This document shows positions 1 to 8,395 of a DNA stretch of 64,000 bases, piece by piece (positions within the stretch are counted from its first letter, which is position 1; each line of letters opens with the position of its first letter). The notes under the pieces were generated by a model that was given only the letters and a program-made list of their open reading frames with translations, was not told the DNA's origin and did not search any database. The DNA is from DATDFB01 sp035276475 (GTDB taxonomy: Bacteria; Acidobacteriota; Thermoanaerobaculia; Gp7-AA8). The stretch is taken from positions 3,576 to 67,575 of the forward strand of contig DATELQ010000075.1 of assembly GCA_035276475.1 (NCBI GenBank), read 5' to 3'. Both the position numbers and the translations under genes were made by a program.

Positions 1-633
1 CAGCAGCACGCGGATGCGCATCCCGTTCTGCAGGGCGCGGAGCTGCTCGAGCGACTCGGCGCGCTCCAGCGGGGCGGGGGGGAGGGTGGTGAAGCGGGCC
101 AGGGCCTCGGCGCGGTAGCCGTAGATACCGATGTGGCGGAGGGCGGTGGGGCGGGAGCCGATGGGGGCGCGGGAGAAGTAGAGGGCGTGGCCGGTGAGGT
201 CGGTCACGACCTTGACGATGTCGCGGGCGTTGAACTCTTCGTCGGTCAGGAGGGGGCAGGCGAGGGTGGCCATGTCGGAGGTCGACAAAGCAGGAACCAG
301 CTGATCGATCACGGCGGGGTCGATCAGGGGCTCGTCGCCTTGCACGTTGATCACGGCCTGGTACTGCTCGTCCAGGAGGCGCACGGCGGCGGCGATGCGG
401 TCGGTGCCGCTTTGGAAGTCACCTTCCGGTTGTAGAACCAGGCCGCCGAACGACGCCACGTGCTCTGCGATGCGCGCGTCGTCGGTCGCCACGTACACGG
501 CGGACGCGAGGCGCGAAAGCACCGCGCGCTCGTACACGCGCTGAATGAGCGAAACGCCCGAAATGAGAGCGAGCGGCTTCCCGGGGAAGCGCGTCGACGC
601 CCATCGCGCGGGAATTACAATGACCGCCTTCAT
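1..633 (-). CDS. kdsB: 3-deoxy-manno-octulosonate cytidylyltransferase (CMP-KDO synthetase), 3' end outside window
   Basis: The cytoplasmic enzyme activates KDO with CTP to give CMP-KDO for lipopolysaccharide inner-core synthesis. The minus-strand reading from an ATG at 633 begins MKAVIVIPARWASTRFPGKP, the family N-terminus with its nucleotide-binding PxRxxSxRxPGKP pattern. It continues with VATDD, then SGTDR and NVQGDEP. The frame is open for 211 codons to the window edge; the family is about 245-250 residues, so roughly 35-40 C-terminal residues lie outside. The start is supported by the conserved N-terminus and by a TAAAAT hexamer 11 nt upstream (positions 650-645, minus strand). It starts head-to-head with the next gene, sharing the CATG at 631-634. 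Its presence implies KDO-containing LPS. Confidence 0.93.
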   Translation of the reverse strand, partial: MKAVIVIPARWASTRFPGKPLALISGVSLIQRVYERAVLSRLASAVYVATDDARIAEHVASFGGLVLQPEGDFQSGTDRIAAAVRLLDEQYQAVINVQGDEPLIDPAVIDQLVPALSTSDMATLACPLLTDEEFNARDIVKVVTDLTGHALYFSRAPIGSRPTALRHIGIYGYRAEALARFTTLPPAPLERAESLEQLRALQNGMRIRVLL

Positions 634-650
634 GCCGGCGGCGGATTTTA
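616..650. promoter_or_regulatory. Face-to-face divergent promoter over the shared CATG start
   Basis: A plus-strand TACAAT (616-621) lies 10 nt before the ATG at 632. A minus-strand TAAAAT (650-645) lies 11 nt before the ATG at 633. The two starts share CATG at 631-634, so each -10 candidate lies inside the other gene's coding sequence. With a normal 6-8 nt distance from -10 to transcription start, both mRNAs would begin within a few bases of the start codon. No convincing -35 hexamer was seen. The role is inferred from position and from the same pattern at other genes in the window. Confidence 0.5.
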
Positions 651-1600
651 TCTCTCCCCACGATCGCGATCTGATGCGCCGTCTCTCGATCGTGTTCGGC
701 GCGCTCCTTCTCCTCACCTTCGCCATCAGCCGCCTCGAGCTCCTCTACTCGCACAAGTTCTTCGACAACACCGGCCGCGCAGAGTGGATCTGGGTCAACC
801 ACCGCATCGCCTCGGGCGACCCGCAGGCGTTCTTCGCCACGAAGGACTTCGACCTCCCGCCGAACCGCTACTTCACGCGCATCAAGATCGCCGGCGATCC
901 CGAATACACGCTCTGGTTCAACGGCCGCGAGATCGGCGGGCGGCGGGTGGGGGAGCAGCCGACGCTCGACGCTTACGACGTCACCGCGCTGGCGAAGACG
1001 ACGGGGAACCGCATCGTCGTCGCGCTGCGCAGCCCGAACGGCGTCGGCGGTCTGATCGCCGCGGTTGACGTCTCCGCCGACTTTCAGAATCTCGCGGTGA
1101 CGGACGCGAGCTGGCACATCGTTCGCCGCTGGACCCCCGACCTCATCATGCGCGATCCGCAATCAAGAGAAGCGCCGCTGCGCCTCGGACGTCCGCCTGC
1201 GCGACGCTGGAACTATCTCGAGCTGGCGAAGCGCGACTTCACCATCCCGCCGCACACTATCATCCCCCCGTCGTCGTCGTTCACCTTCAACACCGCGCTT
1301 GCCAGCGTCGACATCATTGAAGGCGTGGCTGTGGCGGTGTCGAAGAAAACGATCGCGACGGCGTACGACTTCGCGCCGATGACCGGCCGGGTGCGGCTGA
1401 CCATCGCGGGCGACAGCAACGTGAGCCGCCCGATCAACGTGCGCTTTGCGAATGAGCGCTCGGAGCTGATGACGATCGAGGGGGCGATCGAGCCTGTCGT
1501 CTTCGCGCCGGGCGAGCGGACGATCATCGACCCGGTGGTGCGGCGTTTCCGCTACGTGATGGTCTACGGCGGCGGTGTGCGCGCCGAGGCCGTCGACTAG
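632..1600 (+). CDS. Membrane-anchored protein of unknown function with beta-sandwich-like region
   Basis: I do not recognise a specific family. The 322-residue product has a short N-terminal segment with one hydrophobic stretch (around IVFGALLLLTFAI) that looks like a signal anchor. A large exported region follows, with WIWVNHRIASGD, YTLWFNGREIGG and FDLPPNRYFTRIKIAGDPEY. That pattern resembles the N-terminal beta-sandwich seen before alpha-L-rhamnosidase catalytic domains, but no catalytic domain follows. I chose the start at 632 because TACAAT lies 10 nt upstream; ATG 674 (MRRLSIVFGAL) is a reasonable alternative that would remove the overlap with kdsB, and ATG 620 is also in frame. The stop shares CTAG (1597-1600) with the convergent gene. 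Confidence 0.7.
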   Translation: MPAADFISPHDRDLMRRLSIVFGALLLLTFAISRLELLYSHKFFDNTGRAEWIWVNHRIASGDPQAFFATKDFDLPPNRYFTRIKIAGDPEYTLWFNGREIGGRRVGEQPTLDAYDVTALAKTTGNRIVVALRSPNGVGGLIAAVDVSADFQNLAVTDASWHIVRRWTPDLIMRDPQSREAPLRLGRPPARRWNYLELAKRDFTIPPHTIIPPSSSFTFNTALASVDIIEGVAVAVSKKTIATAYDFAPMTGRVRLTIAGDSNVSRPINVRFANERSELMTIEGAIEPVVFAPGERTIIDPVVRRFRYVMVYGGGVRAEAVD

Positions 1601-2382
1601 TAGAGCACCTTACGGACGAAGTACTCCTGCAGCCTCGCGGGCGTCGGCGAGACGCCGCCGGCGTAGAGCGCCTGCGCGTCGGCCTGCGTCATCTGGAAGC
1701 GTCCCGCGGAGCCGCCGTTCGTCGTCTTCATGAAGATCTCGACCATGTCGATCTGCGCGCCGGCGATCCCGGCGTTGTGCACGACGAGGAACGCCGCGGC
1801 AGAGAGGACGTTGAAGACCTTGTCCTCGCTGTCGGCGGTGAGCTCGCAGTGGAGCGAGGTCCGATTGATCGACGTGATCTTGTGCTCGAAGATGCCGACG
1901 TTCTCGAACGCGCGCGTGAACTTGTCGATCACGCCCGCCTGCGCCTCTGCGCCGGTCGGCGGAGTGGCGGTGATCGGCGCAGCCGGCTGCGGCGGCGGCA
2001 GCGTCGCGGGCGCAGGCGTCGCGGCCTGCGGCTGCTGCTGCGACGGCAACTTCCGGAGCTTGATCTGCGATCCGAGCGACGGGTTTTGCTGCTGCTGTTG
2101 CTGGGCCATGCCGGCCGGCCGCTGCTCGATGGCCAGCACCTCGCCGCCGCCGTTGCGCGTCACTTCCTCCGACTTGGCGACGTCGATCTGCGACGCATCG
2201 ACGACGAGCGTGCTGCCGCTCTGCATCTGGATCGTGGCGCGGTTGCCCGTGACCGTCGGCCGCCCCTTGGCCTTGTAGCGCGTGCCGTCCTTCATCACCA
2301 CCCAGTAGTCGGCGGCGAAAGCCTGCAGCGCCACGAGCGCGGCGGCGGCGAACAGCACAAACGATTTCAGCGATTGCTTCAT
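1597..2382 (-). CDS. Secreted protein of unknown function with Gln run and Pro/Ala-rich linker
   Basis: The 261-residue protein begins with a clear Sec signal peptide (MKQSLKSFVLFAAAALVALQAFA, cleavage likely after AFA, about residue 23). Next comes a small beta-rich segment (YWVVMKDGTRYKAKGRPTV), then a run of six glutamines and a Pro/Ala/Gln linker at about residues 95-145. A C-terminal part of about 115 residues is predicted folded (IDKFTRAFENVGIFEHKI..). The segment before the linker reads like a small SH3-like strand pair that handles a displayed peptide, but I cannot assign a family. A perfect TATAAT sits at 2424-2419 on the minus strand, about 36 nt upstream. The C-terminus shares CTAG with the neighbouring convergent gene. 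Confidence 0.8.
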   Translation of the reverse strand: MKQSLKSFVLFAAAALVALQAFAADYWVVMKDGTRYKAKGRPTVTGNRATIQMQSGSTLVVDASQIDVAKSEEVTRNGGGEVLAIEQRPAGMAQQQQQQNPSLGSQIKLRKLPSQQQPQAATPAPATLPPPQPAAPITATPPTGAEAQAGVIDKFTRAFENVGIFEHKITSINRTSLHCELTADSEDKVFNVLSAAAFLVVHNAGIAGAQIDMVEIFMKTTNGGSAGRFQMTQADAQALYAGGVSPTPARLQEYFVRKVLY

Positions 2383-2418
2383 GAGGGGGCTCTCCGGAAT
2401 CCTGCGTCGAATGCGTGA

Positions 2419-2424
2419 ATTATA
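2419..2424 (-). promoter_or_regulatory. -10 element TATAAT for the secreted protein gene
   Basis: The plus strand reads ATTATA, a perfect minus-strand TATAAT, in the 105-bp divergent gap (2383-2487) between the secreted protein and the DAHP synthase gene. A good -35 box at 16-18 nt spacing is not evident. The plus-strand gene has only a GAGG-type ribosome site about 9 nt before its ATG. Confidence 0.5.
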
Positions 2425-2487
2425 CTGGCTGACTTCAGAACGCCGGTCCGTTCGAATGCGATTCCTACCGGCAGAACGAGGACCCCA

Positions 2488-3522
2488 ATGCTTGTCGTGA
2501 TGGAGGCCGGAGCCCGGCCCGAGCAAGTCGAAGCAGTCGTTCGCCAGATCGAGAAGCTGGGGCTGAAGGCGCATCCGATTCCGGGCGCGCACCGCACCGC
2601 CATCGGCGTCACCGGCCCTCAGGGCGTCGCCGACCCGACCATCGTCGAGACCTTCCCCGGCGTCCACGAAGTCATTCGCGTCAGCCATCCCTACAAGCTC
2701 GTAAGCCGCGAAGCGAAGCCGGACGACACGGTCGTCAGCGTCGGCGGCGTCGACGTCGGCGGCAACGGCATCGTCGTCGTCGGCGGCCCGTGCGCGGTGG
2801 AGTCGCTCGAACAAACGCGCATCGTCGCCGAGGGGGTGAAGCGCGGTGGCGGACAGCTCCTGCGCGGCGGTGCGTACAAGCCGCGCACCTCGCCCTACTC
2901 CTTCCAAGGCCTCGGCGAAGAGGGGCTGGAGATCCTGGCGCGCGTGCGCGACGAGTTCGATCTCCCCGTCGTCACCGAAGCCATCGACGAGGCCTCGCTC
3001 AAGCTCGTCGACGCGTACGCCGACTGCATCCAGATCGGCGCGCGCAACATGCAGAACTTCTCGTTGCTCAAAGCGGCCGGGCGGGCGCGCAAGCCGGTGC
3101 TGCTCAAGCGCGGCATGGCCGCGACGCTCGAGGAGCTGCTCTTGAGCGCCGAGTACATCATGGCCGAGGGGAACTACAACGTCATGCTGTGCGAGCGGGG
3201 CGTGCGGACCTTCGCCGATCACACGCGCAACACCCTCGACCTCAGCGTCATCCCCGCCATCAAGCGCATCAGCCACCTCCCGATCCTCGCCGACCCGAGC
3301 CACGGCACCGGCAAGCGCAACAAAGTCGCGCCGATGTCTCGCGCGGCGATCGCCGCCGGCGCCGATGGCCTGATCATCGAGGTCCATCACAAGCCCGAAG
3401 AGGCGCTCTCCGACGGCCCGCAGTCGATCACGCCGGACGTCTTCGCCGAGATCGTGCACCAGGCCGACGCGATCGCGCAGGTCGTGGGGAGAAGTCTGCA
3501 ACCGGCATTGGCGGCGTCGTAG
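2488..3522 (+). CDS. aroF: 3-deoxy-7-phosphoheptulonate (DAHP) synthase, AroF/KDO8P-type
   Basis: Condenses phosphoenolpyruvate and erythrose 4-phosphate in the first step of the shikimate pathway. The 344-residue protein has an N-terminal ferredoxin-like regulatory domain of about 70-80 residues (MLVVMEAGARPEQVEAVV). A TIM-barrel synthase domain follows, with GGPCAVESLEQ, LLRGGAYKPRTSPYSFQGLG, LLKRGMAATLEE and LADPSHGTGKR. This architecture is that of the Thermotoga-like short DAHP synthases rather than the E. coli AroG type. The stop is 3 nt before the GTG of pyruvate kinase, so the two PEP-related genes are probably co-transcribed. aroB lies separately at about 37.7 kb. Confidence 0.93.
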   Translation: MLVVMEAGARPEQVEAVVRQIEKLGLKAHPIPGAHRTAIGVTGPQGVADPTIVETFPGVHEVIRVSHPYKLVSREAKPDDTVVSVGGVDVGGNGIVVVGGPCAVESLEQTRIVAEGVKRGGGQLLRGGAYKPRTSPYSFQGLGEEGLEILARVRDEFDLPVVTEAIDEASLKLVDAYADCIQIGARNMQNFSLLKAAGRARKPVLLKRGMAATLEELLLSAEYIMAEGNYNVMLCERGVRTFADHTRNTLDLSVIPAIKRISHLPILADPSHGTGKRNKVAPMSRAAIAAGADGLIIEVHHKPEEALSDGPQSITPDVFAEIVHQADAIAQVVGRSLQPALAAS

Positions 3523-3525
3523 CGC

Positions 3526-4962
3526 GTGCGCCGCACCAAGATCATCGCCACGCTCGGTCCGTCCTGCAGCGGCGAGGAGACGATCCAGCGCCTCCTCACC
3601 TCGGGCGTCGACGTCTTCCGGATGAACTTCTCGCACGGCACGAACGCCGAGCGCGTGGACCTCATCAAACGCATCCGCCACATCTCCACGGACTACGGCA
3701 AATACGTTCCGATCCTCGGCGACATTCAGGGGCCGAAGCTGCGCATCGGCGACGTTGACGGCGTCGTCCACCTGCGCAACGGGCAGACGTTCACGATCAC
3801 GACGGAGCCGGTCGTCGGCAACGCCCAGATCGTCTCGACGCCGTTCACGCCGCTGCCGCGGGAGATGTCGGTCGGGCAGCGCATCTCGATCAACGACGGG
3901 CTCGTCGAGCTCGTCGTCACGTCGCTCGACGCGAACGCGGTCACGACGCGCGTGCTGCACGGTGGGCCGATCTCGTCGAAGAAGGGGATGAATTTCCCCG
4001 ACACGGAGCTGACGATCCCGGCCATCACCGACAAGGACCGCGAGGACGTCGCCTTCGCGGTCGAACAGCAGCTCGACTACATCGCCGCGTCGTTCGTGCG
4101 CCGCCGCAGCGACGTCGAGCGGCTGCGCGAGATCCTCAAAGACCTCGGCGGGGGAGAGGTCAACGTCATCGCCAAGCTCGAGAAGGCGCAGGCGATCGAG
4201 AACCTCGAAGAGATCCTCCTCGTCAGCGACGGGGTGATGGTCGCCCGTGGCGACCTCGGCGTCGAATTGCCGGCGGAGGCCGTGCCGATCGTGCAGAAGC
4301 GGATCCTGGCGAAGGCAAGCGAGATGGGGCGCTTCGCCATCACGGCGACGCAGATGCTGGAGTCGATGACGCAGAGCTCGCGGCCGACGCGCGCCGAGGC
4401 GTCCGACGTCGCCAACGCGATCTTCGACGGCTCCGACGCGGTGATGCTCTCGGCCGAGACGGCGTCGGGGATGTACCCGGTCGAGTCGGTGCAGATCATG
4501 GCCCGCATCGTTATGGCCGCGGAGCAGAACCCGCAGCTCGGCGTCCGCGCCGAGCGCGCGCCGTTCCGCAAGTTCTCCGAGGCGGACGAATTCACCGATG
4601 CGCTGGCGGGGGCGGCGAGGTACGCCGCCGAGCAGCTCGACGCGAAGTTCATCGTCGTCTTCACCCAGACCGGCTTCGCGGCGCGGCTGATGTCGAAGTT
4701 CCGCCCGGCGCAGCCGATCATTGCCCTGACGCCGTCGAGCTGGGTGGCGCGCAGGATGAATATCCTATGGGGCGTTCAGCCGTTCGTACTGCGCGACGTC
4801 GGCGAGTACCACGAGCAGATCGTGGAGCGCGTCGACGAGTATCTTTTGAGCCGCGACATCGTCGTCCCGGGCGACCGATTGGTAATCCTGATGGGCTCGC
4901 CGATCTACCAGCGGGCGAAAACGAATTTGTTACGTGTCCACCGGGTTGTCGCTCACATCTAA
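3526..4962 (+). CDS. pyk: Pyruvate kinase
   Basis: Catalyses the last step of glycolysis (PEP + ADP to pyruvate + ATP). The 478-residue product starts from a GTG with RRTKIIATLGPSC, the family N-terminus. It then shows FRMNFSHGTNAERVDLI, LGDIQGPKLRIG, VNVIAKLEKAQAIENLEEIL, DGVMVARGDLGVELP, ATQMLESM and the SAETASGMYPVE segment. The C-terminal domain (about residues 355-478) carries the allosteric fold. The GTG start is only 3 nt after the preceding aroF stop; no upstream ATG gives a better N-terminus. Length matches bacterial pyruvate kinases (about 470-480). Confidence 0.95.
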   Translation: MRRTKIIATLGPSCSGEETIQRLLTSGVDVFRMNFSHGTNAERVDLIKRIRHISTDYGKYVPILGDIQGPKLRIGDVDGVVHLRNGQTFTITTEPVVGNAQIVSTPFTPLPREMSVGQRISINDGLVELVVTSLDANAVTTRVLHGGPISSKKGMNFPDTELTIPAITDKDREDVAFAVEQQLDYIAASFVRRRSDVERLREILKDLGGGEVNVIAKLEKAQAIENLEEILLVSDGVMVARGDLGVELPAEAVPIVQKRILAKASEMGRFAITATQMLESMTQSSRPTRAEASDVANAIFDGSDAVMLSAETASGMYPVESVQIMARIVMAAEQNPQLGVRAERAPFRKFSEADEFTDALAGAARYAAEQLDAKFIVVFTQTGFAARLMSKFRPAQPIIALTPSSWVARRMNILWGVQPFVLRDVGEYHEQIVERVDEYLLSRDIVVPGDRLVILMGSPIYQRAKTNLLRVHRVVAHI

Positions 4963-4992
4963 TGGTGGTGTAGACTCCTGGACCCAGAGAGA

Positions 4993-6786
4993 ATGCAAAT
5001 GCGCCGCATCCGCGCGCTCGCCGTTGCTTCATCGATCGTGGCTCTCGCCGCCACGGCGCGCGCCGACGCCCCTCTGCCCCCCGCGCTGCAGGTCCTCGGC
5101 AGCGTGACGACGGCGACGCGGCCGGTCGCGAACGCGCTGATCATCGCCCTCAACCTGAGCAGCCTCGAGGCGAGCCAGACCTTCACCGGGGTCGACGGCT
5201 CGTTCAGCCTCCCATCGCTTCCCGCCGCGGTCTACAAGATCATCGCCGTGAAGTCGGGCTTCCTCCCGGCGATGGCGATGATCGTCCCGACGAAGGAGAA
5301 GCACCGTATCGCGCTGGCGCTGAAGAATGAGAAAAACGCCAGCCGCGACGCGAATCAGCAGATCTGGGAGCTGCGCGCCTCGCTGCCGCCCGACGTGCTG
5401 CGCGACATCGACAACGTGCTGCGCGAGCGGCAGTCGCAGATGGCCTCGCTCGCGCCGATGCTCGACGCACCGCGCTTCCGCGGGCAGATGACGTCGATCA
5501 CGGGGGTGCCGCAGCAGAGCTCCGGGCCGACGACCGCGCAGACCGCGCTCGGCGTCGAGAGCCGCCTCGGCGACTCGTGGCAGCTAGGCTTCCGCGGGAA
5601 CTTGCACCGCGTCGACGACCCGACGGACGATGGCCGCTTCGGCACGCCGCTGGCGGAGTCGAGCGCGATGCAGATGGAGCTCCGCTCGTCGCCGACCGAG
5701 GCCTACAAGCTGGCGTCGACGAAGAGCTGGTGGCGCTATCGCGACGACGACGTGGCGCCGCAGCACGCCGACATCCGCTCGCACAATTTCGAGTGGGAGC
5801 ACGGCGACGCCAAGCTGCAGGTGCGCTATCTCGCGCAGCAGAATCTCTTCAACGCGAATCCCGGCTCGGACCTCATCGAGGTCGCGGGCAACACGACGAT
5901 CCTCCAGGCCGGCCGCACGGACGTGGGTGTCTCGCTGCGGGTGGCGCAGGAGAGCCTGCACAACATGCCGAATGCGACGTTCCGCACCGCCGACCTCACG
6001 GCGAGCGCGAATCTCGACGTGTCGTCACGGCTGATGCTGCAGTACGGCCTCTCCAGCCGCCTCGGCTTGTACGGCACGGAGTGGGCGCCGCGCACCGGCG
6101 CGGAGTGGAAGATCGGGAAAGATACGTCGCTCGTCGCCAGCGGGTTGTTCAAGGTGTACCAGCAGGATCAGCAGAACGCCATGCCGGCGATCGTGGTCTG
6201 GTCCGACGAGTCGCGCGTGCTGCCAAAGTACATGTACTCGTTCGGCATCGTCTCCGGCGACGAGACGCACAGCGGAGTCTCGATCGTCGGCACGGTGATG
6301 CGCGCCGACGCGCCGCTGCGTGTGATCTTCACCGACGGCTTCGAGCAGTTCTGGGACGGCCTCTACGTCGACGCCGGCGACGTCCGCCGCGACCTGCGCG
6401 TGAACTGCCGCAAGGAGCTGGCGAAGCGGTTCCTGGTCGACCTCTCCTCGAGCGCCGGCTACGTCCGCACGGCGCTGCCGATGGTGACGGACGCGAACAA
6501 GAACTTCGTCACCGGCGACGTGCAGTCGACGTACGAGCCGACCGGTACGACGATCGCGGTCTCGTACCGCGAGATGCGCCAGCCGCAGCAGAACCGCGCC
6601 GGCGGCGACTACCGCAGCGAGCGCGTGAACGTGCGCGTCGCCCAGGCACTGCATTTCCTGCTCGACCTGAAGCTCCTCGTCGGCGTGGAGGTGGCGCGGG
6701 CGGAGAACTCGCCGTATCTCCTCGATACGATCGATCCCAACGGCGTGACCCGGAAGTACATCGGCGGGCTGGGGATCAATTTCTAG
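4993..6786 (+). CDS. Secreted beta-barrel-like outer-membrane protein with N-terminal carboxypeptidase-regulatory domain
   Basis: The 597-residue protein has a signal peptide (MQMRRIRALAVASSIVALAATARADA). An N-terminal carboxypeptidase-regulatory-like domain spans about residues 33-112 (VLGSVTTATRPVANALIIAL, FTGVDGSFSLPSLPAAVYKIIAVKSGF). A predicted helical linker follows, then about 430 residues of alternating beta pattern ending in GLGINF. The terminal Phe is typical of BAM-inserted outer-membrane barrels. It looks like a plugless relative of the Oar-like receptors; the substrate is unknown. A second ATG (4999) is possible. TAGACT precedes the start by 16 nt. The stop shares CTAG (6783-6786) with the convergent vapC-like gene. 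Confidence 0.8.
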   Translation: MQMRRIRALAVASSIVALAATARADAPLPPALQVLGSVTTATRPVANALIIALNLSSLEASQTFTGVDGSFSLPSLPAAVYKIIAVKSGFLPAMAMIVPTKEKHRIALALKNEKNASRDANQQIWELRASLPPDVLRDIDNVLRERQSQMASLAPMLDAPRFRGQMTSITGVPQQSSGPTTAQTALGVESRLGDSWQLGFRGNLHRVDDPTDDGRFGTPLAESSAMQMELRSSPTEAYKLASTKSWWRYRDDDVAPQHADIRSHNFEWEHGDAKLQVRYLAQQNLFNANPGSDLIEVAGNTTILQAGRTDVGVSLRVAQESLHNMPNATFRTADLTASANLDVSSRLMLQYGLSSRLGLYGTEWAPRTGAEWKIGKDTSLVASGLFKVYQQDQQNAMPAIVVWSDESRVLPKYMYSFGIVSGDETHSGVSIVGTVMRADAPLRVIFTDGFEQFWDGLYVDAGDVRRDLRVNCRKELAKRFLVDLSSSAGYVRTALPMVTDANKNFVTGDVQSTYEPTGTTIAVSYREMRQPQQNRAGGDYRSERVNVRVAQALHFLLDLKLLVGVEVARAENSPYLLDTIDPNGVTRKYIGGLGINF

Positions 6787-7181
6787 GCGTCGGCGAGAGG
6801 GATGCGCATTTCGGCGCAGAGCTGCTTCAGGCGTTTGTCGAAGGTGAGGATTGCTGCGCCTTCGCGACGAGCGAGGATGGCGTAGTAGAGGTCATAGACG
6901 GGATGGCGATGAACCGCGGCCGCCCGAAGAGCCTCTTCCGCAAGTTCCGCGACGGAACGAAAGCCGTTGACCATGTCCAGCGCTGACCGGAGATGCTTGA
7001 CCGCGTCTTCGACCGGCAGACCCTCCCAAACGACGTACTTCCATAGGCCGTTTGTCACCTCCACGATGAAGAGGTCGGGAGCAAGAGTTGCGGAAGCACC
7101 GAGGGTTTTTTCCGCAACGAGGAGTTTCTTCTCGCCGGCAACCGCGGCTACGGCCGCGGACGCGTCGAGAACCACTTTCAT
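6783..7181 (-). CDS. vapC: VapC-type PIN-domain ribonuclease toxin
   Basis: The 132-residue protein is a complete PIN domain. It has MKVVLDASAAV (Asp6), FIVEVTNGLWK (Glu41), HPVYDLYYAILA (Asp97) and ILTFDKRLKQL (Asp115), the four-acid Mg/Mn site of VapC RNases that cleave tRNA or rRNA when unbound by antitoxin. Its start overlaps the stop of the upstream 70-residue gene by 4 nt (ATGA), the usual antitoxin-toxin order. The target RNA cannot be inferred. Confidence 0.85.
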   Translation of the reverse strand: MKVVLDASAAVAAVAGEKKLLVAEKTLGASATLAPDLFIVEVTNGLWKYVVWEGLPVEDAVKHLRSALDMVNGFRSVAELAEEALRAAAVHRHPVYDLYYAILARREGAAILTFDKRLKQLCAEMRIPLADA

Positions 7182-7390
7182 CGATCCCTGTCTTCGCGAA
7201 TGAGCTGCACCGGGTCGAGATCACTCTCGATCGGTGGCATGTCGAGAATGCGCTGCCAATTCAGCAGATACTGACGGCGTGCTTCATCAGCAGGATCTAA
7301 CTCCGCGAAGGCCTGCTCGAGGATCGACCGATTGTTGATCCGAGCACGCTCGGCCAACGTCGTCGGCTCGGAAGTTTCGATCGTGGCCAT
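7178..7390 (-). CDS. Small VapB-position antitoxin candidate
   Basis: The 70-residue hydrophilic protein (MATIETSEPTTLAERARINN..) sits directly upstream of, and overlaps by 4 nt, the PIN toxin gene. This is the position and size of a VapB antitoxin. The helical segment RINNRSILEQAFAELDPADEARRQYLLNWQRIL could wrap the toxin. I do not see a clear ribbon-helix-helix or AbrB DNA-binding signature, although RARINNRSILEQAF is weakly RHH-like. The start is supported by TAGAAT 9 nt upstream (7405-7400, minus). Function is inferred from context. Confidence 0.7.
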   Translation of the reverse strand: MATIETSEPTTLAERARINNRSILEQAFAELDPADEARRQYLLNWQRILDMPPIESDLDPVQLIREDRDR

Positions 7391-7399
7391 ACCCCGACA

Positions 7400-7405
7400 A
7401 TTCTA
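7400..7405 (-). promoter_or_regulatory. -10 element TAGAAT of the toxin-antitoxin operon
   Basis: Minus-strand TAGAAT lies 9 nt before the antitoxin ATG (7390), implying a transcript with a 0-3 nt leader. It overlaps the 3' end of the upstream PHP gene (stop at 7403), so the pair could also be read through from that gene. Confidence 0.45.
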
Positions 7406-8395
7406 CCGCTCCCCACCCAGCCCCGGCCGGATCTCCTCCACCAGCTTCTCGAACCGCATCGAGATTCCCTTCGTCACCACAATCTGCTTCAGGTAATTGA
7501 GCGACGTGATGGCCGCGGGTAAACCGGAGATCGCCGTCGGGATCGAGGCCAGGCGGGCGGCGAGCTGGATGGTCTTGTCCGCGGCGGTGTAGCTCGTCGA
7601 GAGCAGATCCGCGCGCGCCTCGGACTGGTAGGCGAGGGTCAACAGATAGATGTCGGCCACGAGGTCGCGGAAGCGCATCTCCGTGCCCCAGGCGAAGCAC
7701 TCGCCGTTGCGGATGTTCTCGAGGAACTCCTGCGGCGTCTCGCCGCGCGAGACCGTGTGCACCTTGGCCACGTGCTTTAGCGTGTGCGCGTCGGAGCCGC
7801 CCACCATCGACACGCGTCGGCCGTGCTCCTCCTGCACCGTGGCCACGAGCTGCTGGACCATGCGGTTGTGGAACGACGCCATCGCCCCGTTCAGCACCTC
7901 GAAGATGTCGAACATCTCCAGGAGCTCGGCGATGTAGCGGCCGGCCACGTTCTTCATCCGGTAGTTCTGAAAGAGGTGGTTGATCCCGAAGATCAGCCGC
8001 TGCGACTTCATGTAGGGGATGAGCTCGCGGATGTTCGGGCGGAGGCGCTGGATCTCGCGGTGCTGCGCTTCGTCGAGTCCCCACACGCCGACGTGGATGC
8101 GCTGCCCCGTCTCCGGAAAATACGTTTCGACTTCCTCACCGATGAAGAAATCGGTCATGTCCGGGTTCTTGTTCAGCAGATACAGCGCTCCGTCGATGGA
8201 GTCGTGGTCGGTGAGGCAGACGTACGACATGCCTCGGGCCTTGGCGATGCGGTAGACGTCCTCGGGTGCGTTGTAGCAGTCTCGGGTATTGGCGCGCCGG
8301 AAATACTTGAATACCGAGAAGCGGGAGTGGCAGTGCAGATCCGCTCGCTTCAGGTGCGGATCGGACAAAACCACCGCCGGCGCCAGATCGTTCAT
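7403..8395 (-). CDS. PHP-domain metal-dependent phosphoesterase-like protein
   Basis: The PHP (polymerase and histidinol phosphatase) fold binds two or three metals and hydrolyses phosphoesters. Seen here are RADLHCHSRFS near the N-terminus, YVCLTDHDSIDGA, FIGEEVET, GINHLFQNY and MVGGSDAHTLKHVA, giving the expected His/Asp/Glu ligands. The product is 330 residues from ATG 8395. A TTG at 8443 would add 16 residues, but it would take up the control region shared with divergent lon. The substrate is unknown; family members include nucleotide and oligoribonucleotide phosphatases. The C-terminal 80 residues (YLLTLAYQSEARADLL..) are helical and lack an obvious family. Confidence 0.85.
   Translation of the reverse strand: MNDLAPAVVLSDPHLKRADLHCHSRFSVFKYFRRANTRDCYNAPEDVYRIAKARGMSYVCLTDHDSIDGALYLLNKNPDMTDFFIGEEVETYFPETGQRIHVGVWGLDEAQHREIQRLRPNIRELIPYMKSQRLIFGINHLFQNYRMKNVAGRYIAELLEMFDIFEVLNGAMASFHNRMVQQLVATVQEEHGRRVSMVGGSDAHTLKHVAKVHTVSRGETPQEFLENIRNGECFAWGTEMRFRDLVADIYLLTLAYQSEARADLLSTSYTAADKTIQLAARLASIPTAISGLPAAITSLNYLKQIVVTKGISMRFEKLVEEIRPGLGGER

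Noticed and set aside
2090..2115. Trinucleotide-repeat locus (six Gln codons)
   Set aside because: Only six Gln codons with mixed CAG/CAA; too short to call a variable repeat.
1597..3960. 787-residue minus-strand frame extending past the secreted protein
   Set aside because: Only the part after MKQSLKSFVLF (start at 2382) has coding character. The upstream extension lies opposite aroF and pyk.
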